DNA of 64,000 bases from Pseudarthrobacter sp. BIM B-2242 (GCF_014764445.1 NZ_CP061722.1:353722-417721), one strand, 5' to 3'. Numbered from the stretch's first letter, positions 39,695-47,319 are shown. Made by a program: numbers and translations. The notes: a model not told the origin generated them from the sequence alone.

Positions 39695-40393
39695 TCACTT
39701 CCGATAATTGTCGGCCCGGAGGATCTGCAGTGGAAGAGCAATCACCAGGGTCAGTGCCAGCCCCGTGCCCAGGGCGAGAGTCCAGACGGGAAACGTGCCG
39801 GTTGCGGTGACCAGGGCAAAGGCGCCAGCGAGAACGGCGCACGCCAGGGGTGCCCTTACGGTCCGGAACCAGGTGTCGGCAAAGACTGCCGCTAGGGCCC
39901 CGACGGCCCACAGGACGAAGTAGACGACGGCCGGGGTGCCATTGGCGGTGTACAGCCTGTACGGCGTCTTGGGCTGGGTGAGTGCCAGGAGCCCGACGCA
40001 CTGGAACACAAAGTAGGCGCCGACAGCGGCGACCACGGCAGCCCAGACGATCATGGCCGGCCGGAGCCTCTTTCGCTGCGGAACCGGGGCCTCGTCCTCG
40101 TACGCCGGCGCGTCATCCTGCTCGTCGTGGCCCGCGTCCTCATAGCCGCCCTCGTCATACCGGGCGGCGGGAGCGTCCGGGACCGGGGCGAAGCCCATTT
40201 CCCTGTCGTAGGCGGCACGCAGGTCCGGGTCGGACAGCGTCTCGTAGGCCTCCTGGACCATCCGGAACATGTGGGTCATCCCGCCGCGGTCCGGGTGGGT
40301 CTTGCCCGCCATGGAGCGGTAGGCCCTCTTGACGTCCTCGGGTGCGGCGTCCGGGCTGATGTCCAGCACGGCGTAGTGACTGATGCTTGCCAA
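39695..40393 (-). CDS. DnaJ-domain membrane protein
   Basis: 232 residues from TTG 40393 (AAGGAC upstream). Residues 2-65 are a J domain: HYAVLDISPDAAPEDVKRAYRS, then MAGKTHPDRGGMTHMFRMVQEAYETL, with the HPD motif that stimulates Hsp70 ATPase. An acidic linker (DEQDDAPAYEDEAP) and a basic patch precede four membrane segments. The J domain would recruit host DnaK to the membrane. It ends inside the toxin control region. Confidence 0.88.
   Translation of the reverse strand: MASISHYAVLDISPDAAPEDVKRAYRSMAGKTHPDRGGMTHMFRMVQEAYETLSDPDLRAAYDREMGFAPVPDAPAARYDEGGYEDAGHDEQDDAPAYEDEAPVPQRKRLRPAMIVWAAVVAAVGAYFVFQCVGLLALTQPKTPYRLYTANGTPAVVYFVLWAVGALAAVFADTWFRTVRAPLACAVLAGAFALVTATGTFPVWTLALGTGLALTLVIALPLQILRADNYRK
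39701..39714. promoter_or_regulatory. Palindromic operator of the toxin-antitoxin pair
   Basis: CCGATAATTGTCGG, an inverted repeat with one mismatch per arm, placed between the -10 box and the expected -35. Typical site for autorepression by an XRE antitoxin (38465). It lies in the last codons of 39695. Confidence 0.6.
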
Positions 40394-40427
40394 CGTAATG
40401 TCCTTCTGCAGAGCGGGGCGGGATGTT

Positions 40428-40661
40428 TCAGCTGAGGGTTCGGCCTGCCAGCCACTGACGCACCCCGTCGGCAATGATGTCGGTGGCAATGATGCCCGGG
40501 GTATTCATCATCAAGTCGAAGTGTTCGGTGGGGTCGTCTGAGTAACGGCCAGTGTCGAAAACCATGTCGGCATACACCGTGGCCACGCGCGGGTCAGTGG
40601 CTGGGATTCCGAAGTGCTCGGCGATGATGGCTTCGAGGTCCTTACGGCTGTAGTTGGTCAT
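40428..40661 (-). CDS. Small hypothetical protein (77 aa)
   Basis: MTNYSRKDLEAIIAEHFGIPATDPRV opens a helical soluble protein; EHFDLMMNTPGIIATDIIADGV follows. AGGAAAACC lies before the ATG. A class A box at 40701 gives a leader of about 30 nt. It ends 35 bp before the DnaJ-type gene starts. Function unknown. Confidence 0.68.
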   Translation of the reverse strand: MTNYSRKDLEAIIAEHFGIPATDPRVATVYADMVFDTGRYSDDPTEHFDLMMNTPGIIATDIIADGVRQWLAGRTLS

Positions 40662-40700
40662 TGCGGTTTTCCTGTCGGTAGGGCGTCCGGGTCAATGACC

Positions 40701-40708
40701 ATGTGTAC
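40701..40708 (-). promoter_or_regulatory. Class A -10-like box, leadered
   Basis: GTACACAT, about 40 nt before ATG 40661; no GGKGAG at the usual distance. Confidence 0.48.
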
Positions 40709-40755
40709 GGCATGGGGGAAGGAATGGAACAACGGCATGGTGCCGGCAACAAGAA

Positions 40756-40783
40756 GAGCCGGGAAGACGTATCTTCCCGGCTC
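40756..40783 (-). terminator. Terminator of the noncoding RNA
   Basis: GAGCCGGGAAGA, TACG, TCTTCCCGGCTC, then TTCTTG on the minus strand. Confidence 0.85.
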
Positions 40784-41058
40784 CGTTATGTTGCAGGACG
40801 TTGCCCGTCGGGGGTTGAACCCGCCCGGCCCGCGAGGACCGGTAGCGACTCGTTCACGCTCTCGGCTCCGCCCTGCTCATCCGTCGGCTAGTTCCGGAGG
40901 CCACGGTCTCGGGCCCTTTGTCCATTGCCGGTAATCGATTCCGGGCCCCGTCTCAGGGGGTTCCAATCAAGGACCAGGGGGACGGATGCCGATCCGCCTA
41001 CCTGTCCGTCCTCCGGGGCGCGCTTTCCCCGTTCTTCGGATGGCCGGTTCCCCGGCTT
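40756..41058 (-). ncRNA. Probable structured RNA of about 300 nt
   Basis: A full class A promoter at 41066 and a strong terminator at 40756 frame about 300 nt without a credible reading frame. The 3' part holds a tRNA-type T-arm (CGGG-TTCAACC-CCCG), preceded by a 7-bp CCGGTCC/GGGCCGG hairpin with loop TCGC, and a GCG-TGAACGAGT-CGC hairpin. A 5-bp acceptor-like pairing GCCCG/CGGGC spans about 110 nt. It may be a precursor of another elongated tRNA-like RNA. It does not show the recognisable ends of tmRNA or RNase P RNA. Confidence 0.55.
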
Positions 41059-41065
41059 GAACCCC

Positions 41066-41095
41066 ATGTGTACGACAGCGGTGAAAAACGTCACC
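41066..41095 (-). promoter_or_regulatory. Class A promoter of the noncoding RNA
   Basis: GGTGAC, 16 bp, GTACACAT, then GGGGTTC. The same 7 nt follow the -10 box of the tRNA-like transcript at 25696. Confidence 0.65.
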
Positions 41096-41113
41096 ACCCT
41101 GGGGCGGCCAGGC

Positions 41114-41464
41114 TTAGGGAGTGAAGGTCTTCGAAAAGAACGTCGTCCCCTTGTGCTGCTTGAAACCGAGGCTGAAGCTCCCTCCGCAGTGCTCGCATGA
41201 GCCAGTCAACGTGAACTTGTGCCGGCGCCCATCATGAGGTTGACCGGTCTCCAGCCGAACGTCGAGGCGGGCACCGCTGTCTTCACCGTCGGCTTCCACC
41301 TGGACCCGCTGGCCGCCGGCGTTTTCGACCACAACCCCATCGATGTGCAGGCCGGTGGCCTCGCCACATTCCGGGCACCGGAGAGCAAACTCGTTCTCCT
41401 CCGGGCTGGACATTGAATCGTCAGCGGCCAGGAGTACCTGGCCGGATTCGTTGTTATGCGTCAT
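41114..41464 (-). CDS. Zinc-ribbon-like protein (116 aa)
   Basis: After an acidic N-terminus (MTHNNESGQVLLAADDSM) come LRCPECGEATGLHIDGVVVEN and, 50 residues later, SCEHCGGSFSLGFKQHKG: two CxxC knuckles with beta-strands between, forming one zinc ribbon. GAAGGAAC lies before ATG 41464. No promoter of the known classes is seen in the 145-bp gap upstream, which otherwise looks empty. Function unknown. Confidence 0.75.
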   Translation of the reverse strand: MTHNNESGQVLLAADDSMSSPEENEFALRCPECGEATGLHIDGVVVENAGGQRVQVEADGEDSGARLDVRLETGQPHDGRRHKFTLTGSCEHCGGSFSLGFKQHKGTTFFSKTFTP

Positions 41465-41610
41465 CGTTCCTTCATCTCTGAAGCCCTGGCGGGCGCCGTC
41501 CGTCTTCTGGCAGTTCTCCAATGATGGCGCAATCCAGAGACAGGGGTGATGACAACACACGCCATGCAGCTGCTTTGCTCGTTAGTGGCCGCGGCCCCTC
41601 TGGCCAGCCG

Positions 41611-42003
41611 TCAGGAGGCTGCGGCCAGGTACTCCCCGAGGGTGGCGAACCGGGCGTGCGACGTCCGGCCGCTTGCGTCCGAGATCCGCACCTCCACGCT
41701 TTCCGGCTTCCCGGCAGCACGAGCCGCTTCGAACAGGTAGGCGGCTGCGTCAGGCGTCGGGTCAATGACGCGCAGGCGGGGCACTCCGTAGTCGTTGGTG
41801 ACCAGACGGTAGAGCTCTTCGGCGTATTCGCGGGTCATCAACTCGTTGCGCCAGCAGTGGGCGGTGACGGACGAGGTGGTGGCGAACTTTGCCTCGCTGA
41901 CACAGATGGACAGCTGGCGCATGTGCCCCTGGGCCTCCTCGGCCGTCAGGGCGTGAACGGGCGGCGGTTCAAGGACGACGTTGCCGTTGCGGTGGCGTGA
42001 CAT
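41611..42003 (-). CDS. Hypothetical protein (130 aa)
   Basis: MSRHRNGNVVLEPPPVHALTAEEAQ leads into a soluble alpha/beta protein with AHCWRNELMTREYAEELYRLV and VEVRISDASGRTSHARFATL. GAAAGG precedes the ATG, and a class B element (42067) lies 63 bp upstream inside the end of the phosphotransferase gene. Function unknown. Confidence 0.7.
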   Translation of the reverse strand: MSRHRNGNVVLEPPPVHALTAEEAQGHMRQLSICVSEAKFATTSSVTAHCWRNELMTREYAEELYRLVTNDYGVPRLRVIDPTPDAAAYLFEAARAAGKPESVEVRISDASGRTSHARFATLGEYLAAAS

Positions 42004-42066
42004 GGTTAGGCCTTTCGGTGGACTGTATGCAGGGCGGGCAGTGCCCGCCTGCGGTACATCTAGGGT

Positions 42067-42090
42067 TTTCTATGCGGCCAAGGCCCTGAC
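42067..42090 (-). promoter_or_regulatory. Class B bipartite element
   Basis: GTCAGG, 9 bp, GCATAGAAA, inside the last codons of gene 42070; drives 41611. Confidence 0.58.
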
Positions 42091-42966
42091 GGGGCTGTCA
42101 CGTGCTCCGAAGTCCGCAGCAATGTGCCGGTTTCCCTCGATGAACTCACGGGCGTCCCTCCGCCCCCGACCGTGACGGAACTCCAGGACGGTCAGCGCCC
42201 AGGCCCAGGCGAGAAGGCGCCGGGGATCGGCTGCGGCTTCGCTGTAGTGCCAGATGGCGGCGCTGCGCGGCCCTCCTGAGCCGGTCCCGATCCAGAGTCC
42301 AAGGTCGGAGTAGGGGTCGCCGGCTGCCGGCAGGGGGTCGATGGCCAGGGCTCCGGTGGCCGTGTGGATGACGTTCTTAGCCTGGAAATCCCCGTGGACC
42401 GTCGTCGGCTGGGCGGTCCGTTGGAGGGCGGCGATGACGGCAGCTGCGTCCTGAAGGGCCCCGGTCTCGGGCGCCAGTCCGGTGAACCGTGCGGCGGCAG
42501 CCCCAATCCTGGCCTGCAGGACGTCGTCCAGCGGGTGTAGCCGTGGCGTCGTGGGCACGTGCAGCCTGTCCAGGAGCCCGGCGATGTCTTCCTCGTTGGG
42601 CTGCGTCCCGGTGGCCGTAATGAACTCCATCAGGAAGGCACCGGAGCGTTGATCGGTGGCCAGGACGTCGGGGGCGCTTTTGCTCCACATTTGCAGGGCA
42701 GACGACTCTGCTGTCCCGGCGCCGCGGCTTTCCGGGATCTTCAGTACAGCCGCAGACCCGTCCTCCAGTCTGCACAGCATGCACAGGGACATGGCCCCGC
42801 CTTCGAGGATGGTCTCTGGTGCGACGTGCCAGGAATCGGCGAGCCGCTGGGCGAGATCCAGGGCGTCAGCCAGCCAGGCGTCGGCGGCGTCGCCCCTGAA
42901 GTATGCGATGTTGCGGCGCAGGGACTCGGGGATCACCAAGGGGGCGGCAAGCAGTGTTGTAGTCAC
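42070..42966 (-). CDS. Aminoglycoside/hydroxyurea-type phosphotransferase
   Basis: 298 residues from GTG 42966. The kinase-like fold of the APH(6)/hydroxyurea family is seen in AAVLKIPE (ATP-binding Lys), VHGDFQAKNVI (catalytic HGD...N) and GALAIDPLPAAGDPYSDL (metal-binding Asp). Such enzymes phosphorylate streptomycin-like aminoglycosides or small cell metabolites. The start is 6 nt after GCACACAG, so leaderless. Whether it gives resistance cannot be told from sequence. Confidence 0.85.
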   Translation of the reverse strand: MTTTLLAAPLVIPESLRRNIAYFRGDAADAWLADALDLAQRLADSWHVAPETILEGGAMSLCMLCRLEDGSAAVLKIPESRGAGTAESSALQMWSKSAPDVLATDQRSGAFLMEFITATGTQPNEEDIAGLLDRLHVPTTPRLHPLDDVLQARIGAAAARFTGLAPETGALQDAAAVIAALQRTAQPTTVHGDFQAKNVIHTATGALAIDPLPAAGDPYSDLGLWIGTGSGGPRSAAIWHYSEAAADPRRLLAWAWALTVLEFRHGRGRRDAREFIEGNRHIAADFGARDSPVRALAA

Positions 42967-42972
42967 GCCTCC

Positions 42973-42980
42973 CTGTGTGC
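42973..42980 (-). promoter_or_regulatory. Class A -10-like box, variant
   Basis: GCACACAG, 6 nt before GTG 42966. Confidence 0.5.
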
Positions 42981-43004
42981 GGCATGGCCGGAATCACGCA
43001 GGTT

Positions 43005-43844
43005 CTAGGCGGCCGCCCGGGACTTTCCACGCCATCCTGGTGCTGCCGCGTCCAGCCGCTTTGCCCGGTCACCTGTTGCGTTGGCACGCTGCTTCTGTAT
43101 CCAGCGGGAAAGGCTGACTTCCTCGGCGTCGGCGCCGGCCGCCTGGCCACGGGGATGACGTCCGCGATTGCCCAGGAACGCCGCATACGCTGACAGGGTG
43201 GATTCCCACTGTGATTCAAGGGTGACGTGCCAGCCCGGGAACTCGGCGTCCAAAACAGCCCGGCGCTCCGGTGAGGCGGTCTGGCGCTGATTGCTCAGCC
43301 ACAGGCCCAGCGCCCTGGCTTCGCCTTTGTCGGCGGGGCGCGGGAGCCTGCCGTTGGCGGCATGGAATGCTTTCAGTGCATCGAACTGGGCCTCGAACGG
43401 GTAGGCGGGCTCGTCCCAGTTCTTGCAGACCTCATCCAGCCGGGCACGCTGCTCGTTGTCGGCTCGGCGGCGCTGGTCGTTCAACCAGTTCCGAAGCCTC
43501 ATCTCGTCATCAGCCGCGCTCCAGCGGGGAAGCCTGCCGTGTGAGGTGACAAAGGCCCGCAACTCCTGAAGGGAGTCCTCCCAGGCCCGGTGACCGGGGT
43601 GGCTGCCCCGCCAGCCGGGAACAGCGGCATCCAGGGCCGCCTGGCGCTGTGGTGTTGTGTTCCTCCGCTGGTCCCGAAGCCAGAACGCCAGCCGGGCGAC
43701 CTCCGGGTCGGGATTCGTCTGTGCAGGGTTCTTTCCGTTGGCCTCAACGTAGGCAGCCGTGCAGGCGAGCGATTCCCACCAGGTGCGCCTGCGGGGGCCG
43801 GAAGCAGCGTCGGGGCGGGCGGTGCCGGTGGTTGGCGCTGTCAC
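43005..43844 (-). CDS. Array of four helicase-associated (HA) domains
   Basis: 279 residues from GTG 43844 (GCAGGAG upstream). Four ~65-residue units each have W[EQ]xxL..LxAF....GR.P, then a WLxxQR block and a PGW end: PEVARLAFWLRDQRRNT/PGWRG, RLRNWLNDQRRRA, LGLWLSNQRQTA/PGWHV, LSRWIQKQRANA/PGWRG. HA domains usually occur at the end of actinobacterial helicases and are thought to bind nucleic acid. Here they stand alone without an ATPase. Confidence 0.85.
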   Translation of the reverse strand: MTAPTTGTARPDAASGPRRRTWWESLACTAAYVEANGKNPAQTNPDPEVARLAFWLRDQRRNTTPQRQAALDAAVPGWRGSHPGHRAWEDSLQELRAFVTSHGRLPRWSAADDEMRLRNWLNDQRRRADNEQRARLDEVCKNWDEPAYPFEAQFDALKAFHAANGRLPRPADKGEARALGLWLSNQRQTASPERRAVLDAEFPGWHVTLESQWESTLSAYAAFLGNRGRHPRGQAAGADAEEVSLSRWIQKQRANATGDRAKRLDAAAPGWRGKSRAAA

Positions 43845-43899
43845 GGGGATACTCCTGCAGTGTCTATGCCGCGGGTCGATTCCCGGGCTTCTTGACCCC

Positions 43900-43929
43900 A
43901 TGTGTGCGGTGACCGCGATTAGTCTCCAC
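43900..43929 (-). promoter_or_regulatory. Class A promoter, leadered
   Basis: GTGGAG, 16 bp, GCACACAT, about 50 nt before GTG 43844. Confidence 0.65.
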
Positions 43930-43936
43930 GCCCCGG

Positions 43937-44323
43937 TTACGTGCTGTCCTCATGCACGGTGACGGGGATGCCCTTCTTCCTGGCGTAGTTCAGGGTGTGG
44001 GTGGCGCCGTTGGAGCCGTCCATGATGAAGGCGATGAGGTGGTCCGGGCCTGTGTCGACCATGGCCGCGTTACGTGTGAAGCCGGCGCGCTTGTCCACCG
44101 TGCCGTCGGGCCTCTTCCACTGCGCAGGGTGTCTCTCCACCTTGAGCTTGTTCCTGGTCCAGATTTCCTCGCAGATCCGGTCAGCACCCCTGGGGCAGCC
44201 GCCGGATACCAGCACCGCCTCTGGGTCCCTGCCGGTGGAGTCCCACCAGTCGCGCAGGGCTTTGTGGATGACTTTGCGGTCCACCCAAGTGCGGGACCCG
44301 GTGATGAGCAGGCGGGGAGGCAT
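43937..44323 (-). CDS. SLOG-family protein (YspA/DUF2493-like)
   Basis: 128 residues with RLLITGSRTWVDRKVI, VLVSGGCPRGADRICEE and GFTRNAAMVDTGPDHLIAF, the GS/GGxxxGxD/RN pattern of the cpYpsA-related SLOG fold. SLOG domains bind or cleave nucleotide-derived signals and often serve conflict systems. The ATG overlaps the stop of the membrane protein at 44323 by one base. It is last in an operon of overlapping genes from 46114. Confidence 0.85.
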   Translation of the reverse strand: MPPRLLITGSRTWVDRKVIHKALRDWWDSTGRDPEAVLVSGGCPRGADRICEEIWTRNKLKVERHPAQWKRPDGTVDKRAGFTRNAAMVDTGPDHLIAFIMDGSNGATHTLNYARKKGIPVTVHEDST

Positions 44324-44910
44324 CAGATTCCATCCAGTCGTGCGGCCAGTAGGTCATAGTCGAGGATCATCTGGTCCTTGATGAGGGACACCAGTTGCGG
44401 GGTAAGCCCGAGGGACCGTTCATCGCGCAGTACGAGGGAGCCGATCCGGCGGGAACGCGGTGTCAAAGACATTGATCCTTTTCGGATGCCGGCGTTCGAT
44501 GCTTCAACTGCTGTGACTGCCGACCTGACTTCTTCAAAGGCTTCGAGGTAGCGCGGGTTCTGGTCGAGCACTTTCTCCGGCTGGTCAATGCCCATCTCGC
44601 TCATGAAGTGGACCGCAATCCGGTACACGAAGTCGTCCAGCTTGTTCCGGCGGATCCTGGACTTTGCGACTCCAAAGACAGGCGCACCTGCGGCCAGGAG
44701 CACAACGCCAATGAGCATGGTCGCGATCAGGGCGGCCCCTTCCAGCCCATAGGTGTACGGGTTGAACGGTGCGCACACCGCGGCGACTCCGAAGCCGAAG
44801 GCCGTTCCACCGGTGAATTCCAGGCGACGCCATCGTTGGAGCCTCTTACGGTAGAGCTCATGTCCTCGGTCGTAGGAGTCTTCCTCGACACGTCCCGTCG
44901 TCTCAGCCAC
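44323..44910 (-). CDS. Membrane protein with two TM segments (195 aa)
   Basis: A charged N-terminus (EEDSYDRGHELYRKRLQRWRRL) precedes two hydrophobic helices (about 34-52 and 59-82). A cytoplasmic helical domain of about 110 residues follows. It overlaps the 35-aa gene upstream by 8 bp and the SLOG gene downstream by 1 bp. A membrane-SLOG pairing resembles the effector-sensor pairs of nucleotide-signalling immunity systems, which is only an analogy. Confidence 0.75.
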   Translation of the reverse strand: MAETTGRVEEDSYDRGHELYRKRLQRWRRLEFTGGTAFGFGVAAVCAPFNPYTYGLEGAALIATMLIGVVLLAAGAPVFGVAKSRIRRNKLDDFVYRIAVHFMSEMGIDQPEKVLDQNPRYLEAFEEVRSAVTAVEASNAGIRKGSMSLTPRSRRIGSLVLRDERSLGLTPQLVSLIKDQMILDYDLLAARLDGI

Positions 44911-45010
44911 GGTTCACTCCGCTTGCCTCATGGTGTTGGGAGGTTCCGTGTGCCGCCTTAGCGGTGCCCACTCCCATCCCTGTGACAGTGGCCCTGCAGT
45001 TCTCGTTCAT
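44903..45010 (-). CDS. Small coupled gene (35 aa)
   Basis: ATG 45010 overlaps the stop of the gene at 45007 (ATGA), and the 3' end overlaps the next ATG by 8 bp. MNENCRATVTGMGVGTAKAAHGTSQHHE is not strongly protein-like, but the double overlap suggests it is at least translated for coupling. Confidence 0.45.
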   Translation of the reverse strand: MNENCRATVTGMGVGTAKAAHGTSQHHEASGVNRG

Positions 45011-45681
45011 GATGGTCCTTCGTCGGTCGGGCCGCGGCCGGCAGCCACGTAGTAGGTCAGGCATGGGTCGTCCGCGTGTCCGCAAATCAGGCATCGCACG
45101 GCGGCAGAGGAGCCGGAGCAGGTTTCGCAACCACCGCACATCCCGGCGTTGGTCTCGAAGTTCTCGTGGAAATCCAGCAGGACCTCCCGGGCGGCTTCTT
45201 CGTCGGTGCCGAGCAGGGCAGCGATATGGGCGATGTAGTCGGTCGTGTTCCCGCAGGAGCAGGAAAGGATGTGGCTGTCCACGGCCCAGTGAGCCCTGTG
45301 GCTCTGAAGGTCTGCGCGTTGGCGGTCCCGGACAGCCTGGCGGTGATTCCGGTGTACGAGCCAGTACATTCGATCGGCGTGGTGGGCGGCCGACAGGTCG
45401 TTGGCGAGACGCCTGATGGTGAGGGCGGCGCGGAGCCTGGCGGGAAGGTTCCAGCGGGGCGGCTTCACCCTGCAGGCCTCGGAATATCTTCTGGCGGACT
45501 CCTCTTCGAGAGCGGTGGTCCGCTCATGGGCGAGCTCCTCGGTGGGCTCCAGTGCCGCGATCTCCAGGTAGCGCCGGACTTCGTCCAGGCCTCTGTCCCG
45601 GCGCCGTGACGCTGCGGCTTTGTAGTCAGCGATGAGCCAGTCCAGCACGGGGTGGCCGGCTTGCTGCGTGGTTTCAGCCAA
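45007..45681 (-). CDS. Cys-rich protein with two zinc-type sites (224 aa)
   Basis: The first 140 residues are helical and Arg-rich (RLRAALTIRRLANDLSAAHHADR). The end has CSCG, then CGGCETC, then CLICGHADDPC: nine Cys within about 75 residues, enough for two zinc or one iron-sulfur site. It overlaps the start of 45674 by 8 bp and the next ATG by four. Possibly a regulatory or nucleic-acid-binding subunit of the operon. Confidence 0.75.
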   Translation of the reverse strand: MAETTQQAGHPVLDWLIADYKAAASRRRDRGLDEVRRYLEIAALEPTEELAHERTTALEEESARRYSEACRVKPPRWNLPARLRAALTIRRLANDLSAAHHADRMYWLVHRNHRQAVRDRQRADLQSHRAHWAVDSHILSCSCGNTTDYIAHIAALLGTDEEAAREVLLDFHENFETNAGMCGGCETCSGSSAAVRCLICGHADDPCLTYYVAAGRGPTDEGPS

Positions 45682-46114
45682 GGCTCAGACCGTTCTTCCG
45701 TGTCGAGAAGGCCCAGGAGAGCCTGCACGGCTGGCCAGTGGTGCGGCAGGCCCGGAAATAGGTGATCGCCCGCTTGGCGTTGCGGCCAAACGGCTGGACC
45801 CAGTCCAGTGCCGGCGCGGCCTTCATGCCTCGGATTTGCCCTGGCCCCTCAACAGCCCACCCGACGTCAGGGGTTTCGATCGTGGGCCAGGAGAGCATTC
45901 CGAGGGCCGCCAAGCTATTTGCGTGTGCACGGAATTTCTCCATCCGCTCCTGCCGTGTCGCGTCATCGCTGCCGATCCAGTCATCGAAGGTCGTGCCGGG
46001 ATGGCCAGTCTCTGCGAATTTGCGGCGGGCCAGCAGCTCGGCGGTGAACTCTGCCAGCAGGGACGCCTCATCCTGGTCCGGGTATTCTGCGCGCTTTGCC
46101 TGGCTGTAGGTCAT
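45674..46114 (-). CDS. Hypothetical protein (146 aa), first gene of overlapping operon
   Basis: MTYSQAKRAEYPDQDEASLL begins a helical soluble protein with RRKFAETGHPGTTFDDWIG and a C-terminal segment RNAKRAITYFRACRTT. ACGGAG stands before ATG 46114; the leader is about 35 nt from the class A promoter 46154. It overlaps the zinc-type gene by 8 bp. Function unknown. Confidence 0.72.
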   Translation of the reverse strand: MTYSQAKRAEYPDQDEASLLAEFTAELLARRKFAETGHPGTTFDDWIGSDDATRQERMEKFRAHANSLAALGMLSWPTIETPDVGWAVEGPGQIRGMKAAPALDWVQPFGRNAKRAITYFRACRTTGQPCRLSWAFSTRKNGLSLG

Positions 46115-46153
46115 GGGTGTCTCCGTAGGTCGGGGAAAGGTCTGCTCAGGCTT

Positions 46154-46183
46154 ATGTGTGCGGACCGGGATCCTCCCCTGCCC
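46154..46183 (-). promoter_or_regulatory. Class A promoter, leadered (operon 46114-43937)
   Basis: GGGCAG, 16 bp, GCACACAT. A GGGGAG also lies 12 bp upstream. Confidence 0.5.
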
Positions 46184-46196
46184 GGCAGGCCAGGTA

Positions 46197-46598
46197 CTAG
46201 TCGTCACTGACGAGGATGGCCCGGACAACCTCGACGACTTCGTCGCGCAGCAGCCATTTCACGGCGTAGGCGTCGTTGGTGCAGCGCCGCAGCCACCGGG
46301 TTGCGGTGAAAACGTCGGCCACGTTGGCGCTTGCGTCCCAGTCCGCCTGCATGCCGCCGTCGAGCCGCTGCACGGTCAGTGACTCCGGGTTGCGGGCTTT
46401 CACCCGCCGCCGGCTCTCATCGACGATGAACTCGGCTGCGCGGAAAGCTGACATGAAGATCCGAACCCCAGGCCCGGTGCAGCTGACAGACCACATGGTC
46501 CTTACCGGCGCCGGTGCGGCATCCGGCCCCATGAGCAACTCGCGCAGGGCCGCGAAGGCGTCGTCGTTGGTGGGGGCGGGAACTGTTGCGGTGCTCAT
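46197..46598 (-). CDS. Hypothetical protein (133 aa)
   Basis: Soluble alpha/beta protein: SVSCTGPGVRIFMSAFRAAEFIVDESRRRVKARNPE, then ATRWLRRCTNDAYAVKWLLRDEVVEVV. The ATG at 46598 is 7 nt after GTACACAT. No family recognised. Confidence 0.7.
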   Translation of the reverse strand: MSTATVPAPTNDDAFAALRELLMGPDAAPAPVRTMWSVSCTGPGVRIFMSAFRAAEFIVDESRRRVKARNPESLTVQRLDGGMQADWDASANVADVFTATRWLRRCTNDAYAVKWLLRDEVVEVVRAILVSDD

Positions 46599-46605
46599 GC
46601 AGCCA

Positions 46606-46613
46606 ATGTGTAC
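46606..46613 (-). promoter_or_regulatory. Class A -10-like box
   Basis: GTACACAT, 7 nt before ATG 46598; the -35 match is poor. Confidence 0.52.
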
Positions 46614-46631
46614 GGCAGCGTGCTTTACCGG

Positions 46632-47291
46632 TTACGGGCCGTCCAGGTAACCGAAGGGCTCTCCGTGGCCGAGCAGGGGTGCGAGGAGGTTTCCGGGGAA
46701 GGATTCCCTGAAGCTGTTGTAGCGCTGGGCTGCCTTGTTGTAATCGGCGTTTGCCTCGTCGATACCGGGTGTCATGTCGTTGAGCTGCTGGACGAGGGCG
46801 GTGAAGTCCGGCGAGGCGACCAGCGCCGGGTGCTCCTGCGCCCTGGCCACCAGGTGTTCCAGTGACGTGGAGATCGCCAGGTCTGCATCGGCGTATTTGC
46901 TGAACATCTCGCCGCTGCCGTCAGCACCGGGGTCATGGACGTCCAGCGCGTTCCGTGCCAGAACCACCTCGTTGATCGTCTCCTGCTCCAGGGGCGGGTC
47001 ATTGCGCAGCGCGGTGACCATCTTGGGTGCCAGGTCCACCTGCCGCTGGGCCGTTGTCACGGCCGTTTGCAGGGCAGAGCCGGCATCGTGGCGTGCCACT
47101 TCCAGACACAGCCAGGTGGCGCCGGTGCTGATGCCGGATGCGAGCAGGACAGCTGCCGCCGCGGCCATGACGGCTTGTGGTCGCTTCGCGCCTTGAAGGC
47201 CGAGACGGCTGGGCAGAAACCTCCTCTTCTCCGGGGCGGTAATCGCATCCCAGGGGTCCAGGGGCTCGGTCTTGGAGTCAGTCAGAGTCAT
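46632..47291 (-). CDS. LemA-like membrane protein
   Basis: 219 residues. A cytoplasmic N-terminus of about 40 residues precedes one membrane helix (AVMAAAAAVLLASGISTGATW), then a long helical domain. ARNALDVHDPG and the end YNKAAQRYNSFRESFPGNLLAPLLG match the YNxxxxxYNxxxxxFP..L.A signature of LemA proteins. LemA family function is unclear; members are exported helical-bundle proteins. It is transcribed away from the repeat array at 47470. Confidence 0.75.
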   Translation of the reverse strand: MTLTDSKTEPLDPWDAITAPEKRRFLPSRLGLQGAKRPQAVMAAAAAVLLASGISTGATWLCLEVARHDAGSALQTAVTTAQRQVDLAPKMVTALRNDPPLEQETINEVVLARNALDVHDPGADGSGEMFSKYADADLAISTSLEHLVARAQEHPALVASPDFTALVQQLNDMTPGIDEANADYNKAAQRYNSFRESFPGNLLAPLLGHGEPFGYLDGP

Positions 47292-47319
47292 CTAGTTCTC
47301 CGTGGTCGGTGTTGCACTA

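Noticed and set aside
40756..41058. tmRNA or RNase P RNA.
   Set aside because: The typical 5' and 3' ends of tmRNA and the conserved core blocks of RNase P RNA are not visible.
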